Shown piece by piece: positions 63,829 to 64,000 of a DNA stretch of 64,000 bases. The notes beneath the pieces are model-generated. The model searched no databases, was not told where the DNA came from, and saw only the letters and a program-made list of their open reading frames with translations. The translations under genes were made by a program, and so were the position numbers. The DNA comes from Sphingobacteriales bacterium 39-19 (GTDB lineage: Bacteria; Bacteroidota; Bacteroidia; Chitinophagales; Chitinophagaceae). Every line of letters begins with the position of its first letter. Position 1 is the first letter of the stretch. The stretch is taken from the NCBI GenBank assembly GCA_001898465.1, contig MKTX01000001.1, forward strand, positions 1 through 64,000, given 5' to 3'.

Positions 63829-64000
63829 TTACCAACCTTTTTTAGCCACACCATCTTTTATAGCATCTAAAGCTTTCGCTTCAGCCAGCATGGTGGTCAT
63901 TTTATTGCCTTTACCATCGTGGCCCTGTGCCATGTAACCGCCACGGCTCGTTTTTGTAATTACTGCATCATGCATGGGTACGTCTTTTTCTTTGGTCTTC
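63829..64000 (-). CDS. Small protein, 3' part only (unknown function)
   Basis: A minus-strand frame is open from the window end to a TAA at 63829-63831, giving 56 visible residues that end DAIKDGVAKKGW. It contains KTSRGGYMAQGHDGKGNKMTT, then a predicted helix MLAEAKALDAI. The frame runs off the window, so the start is unknown; an internal ATG would give a product of about 48 residues. A terminator directly downstream, with the correct strand polarity, supports a real gene. I do not recognise the family. Confidence 0.55.
   Translation of the reverse strand, partial: KTKEKDVPMHDAVITKTSRGGYMAQGHDGKGNKMTTMLAEAKALDAIKDGVAKKGW

Overview
The window looks like chromosomal DNA from a gliding or adherent member of the Bacteroidota, most likely Chitinophagaceae-like (inference from gene content, not a measured phylogeny). 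Evidence: type IX secretion (T9SS) genes sprA, gldB and gldK-L-M-N, a cargo protein with a T9SS C-terminal sorting tail, AT-leaning DNA, almost no Shine-Dalgarno sequences, and many promoters with the Bacteroidota -7 box TAnnTTTG. Coding density is high and no intergenic gap reaches 300 bases (the largest is 54205-54500). I saw no rRNA, tRNA, CRISPR array, insertion sequence or prophage.

Layout. 1-5556: 3' part of a giant secreted adhesin-like protein whose visible start is two and a half near-identical 252-bp repeats. 5788-8606: SulP anion transporter, a methyltransferase and a META-domain lipoprotein. 8675-16534 (minus): sprA (outer-membrane T9SS channel) behind ruvA. 16662-18588: fabH and rsgA, convergent. 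18643-22488 (minus): a Bat-like operon of MoxR ATPase, DUF58 protein, BatD-like protein and BatA-like VWA protein. 22745-27598: nadE, gldB, apaG, SUI1/yciH, nadC and a DUF4783 protein. 27731-34570 (plus): gpmI, a haem-binding protein, an ECF sigma factor with a membrane-anchored partner, an unknown lipoprotein and uvrC. 34704-39543 (minus): gldK-L-M-N. 39689-45324 (minus): a DUF255 thioredoxin-fold protein, hemD, a DUF4271 membrane protein and a BamA/TamA-like outer-membrane protein. 45377-50062: hemW, then the minus-strand acpP-fabF-rnc-gpsA group. 50282-54204: GNAT acetyltransferase, YcxB-like protein, PQQ-type beta-propeller protein, MazG-like protein, dtd. 54501-63764: B12-dependent ribonucleotide reductase, glyS, a ferredoxin-NADP reductase-like protein and mfd. 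A truncated small gene ends the window.

How it fits together: GldL/GldM form the proton-driven inner-membrane motor, GldK/GldN the periplasmic ring, and SprA the outer-membrane channel; GldB is an accessory lipoprotein. The adhesin at the left edge is a predicted substrate of this machine. The rest is mostly housekeeping: NAD synthesis (nadE, nadC), fatty-acid synthesis (fabH, acpP, fabF), haem synthesis (hemD, hemW), DNA repair (ruvA, uvrC, mfd) and translation quality control or assembly (rsgA, dtd, glyS).

I found no obviously new multi-gene system. The points most worth a second look are (a) at least six genes whose TAnnTTTG box lies only 3-7 bases before the start codon, suggesting leaderless or near-leaderless mRNAs; (b) an ECF sigma factor paired with a protein that joins a short cytoplasmic head and one inner-membrane helix to a C-terminal region resembling an outer-membrane barrel; (c) the nearly identical adhesin repeats; and (d) a hydrophobic, Ala-rich insertion in the PQQ propeller protein.
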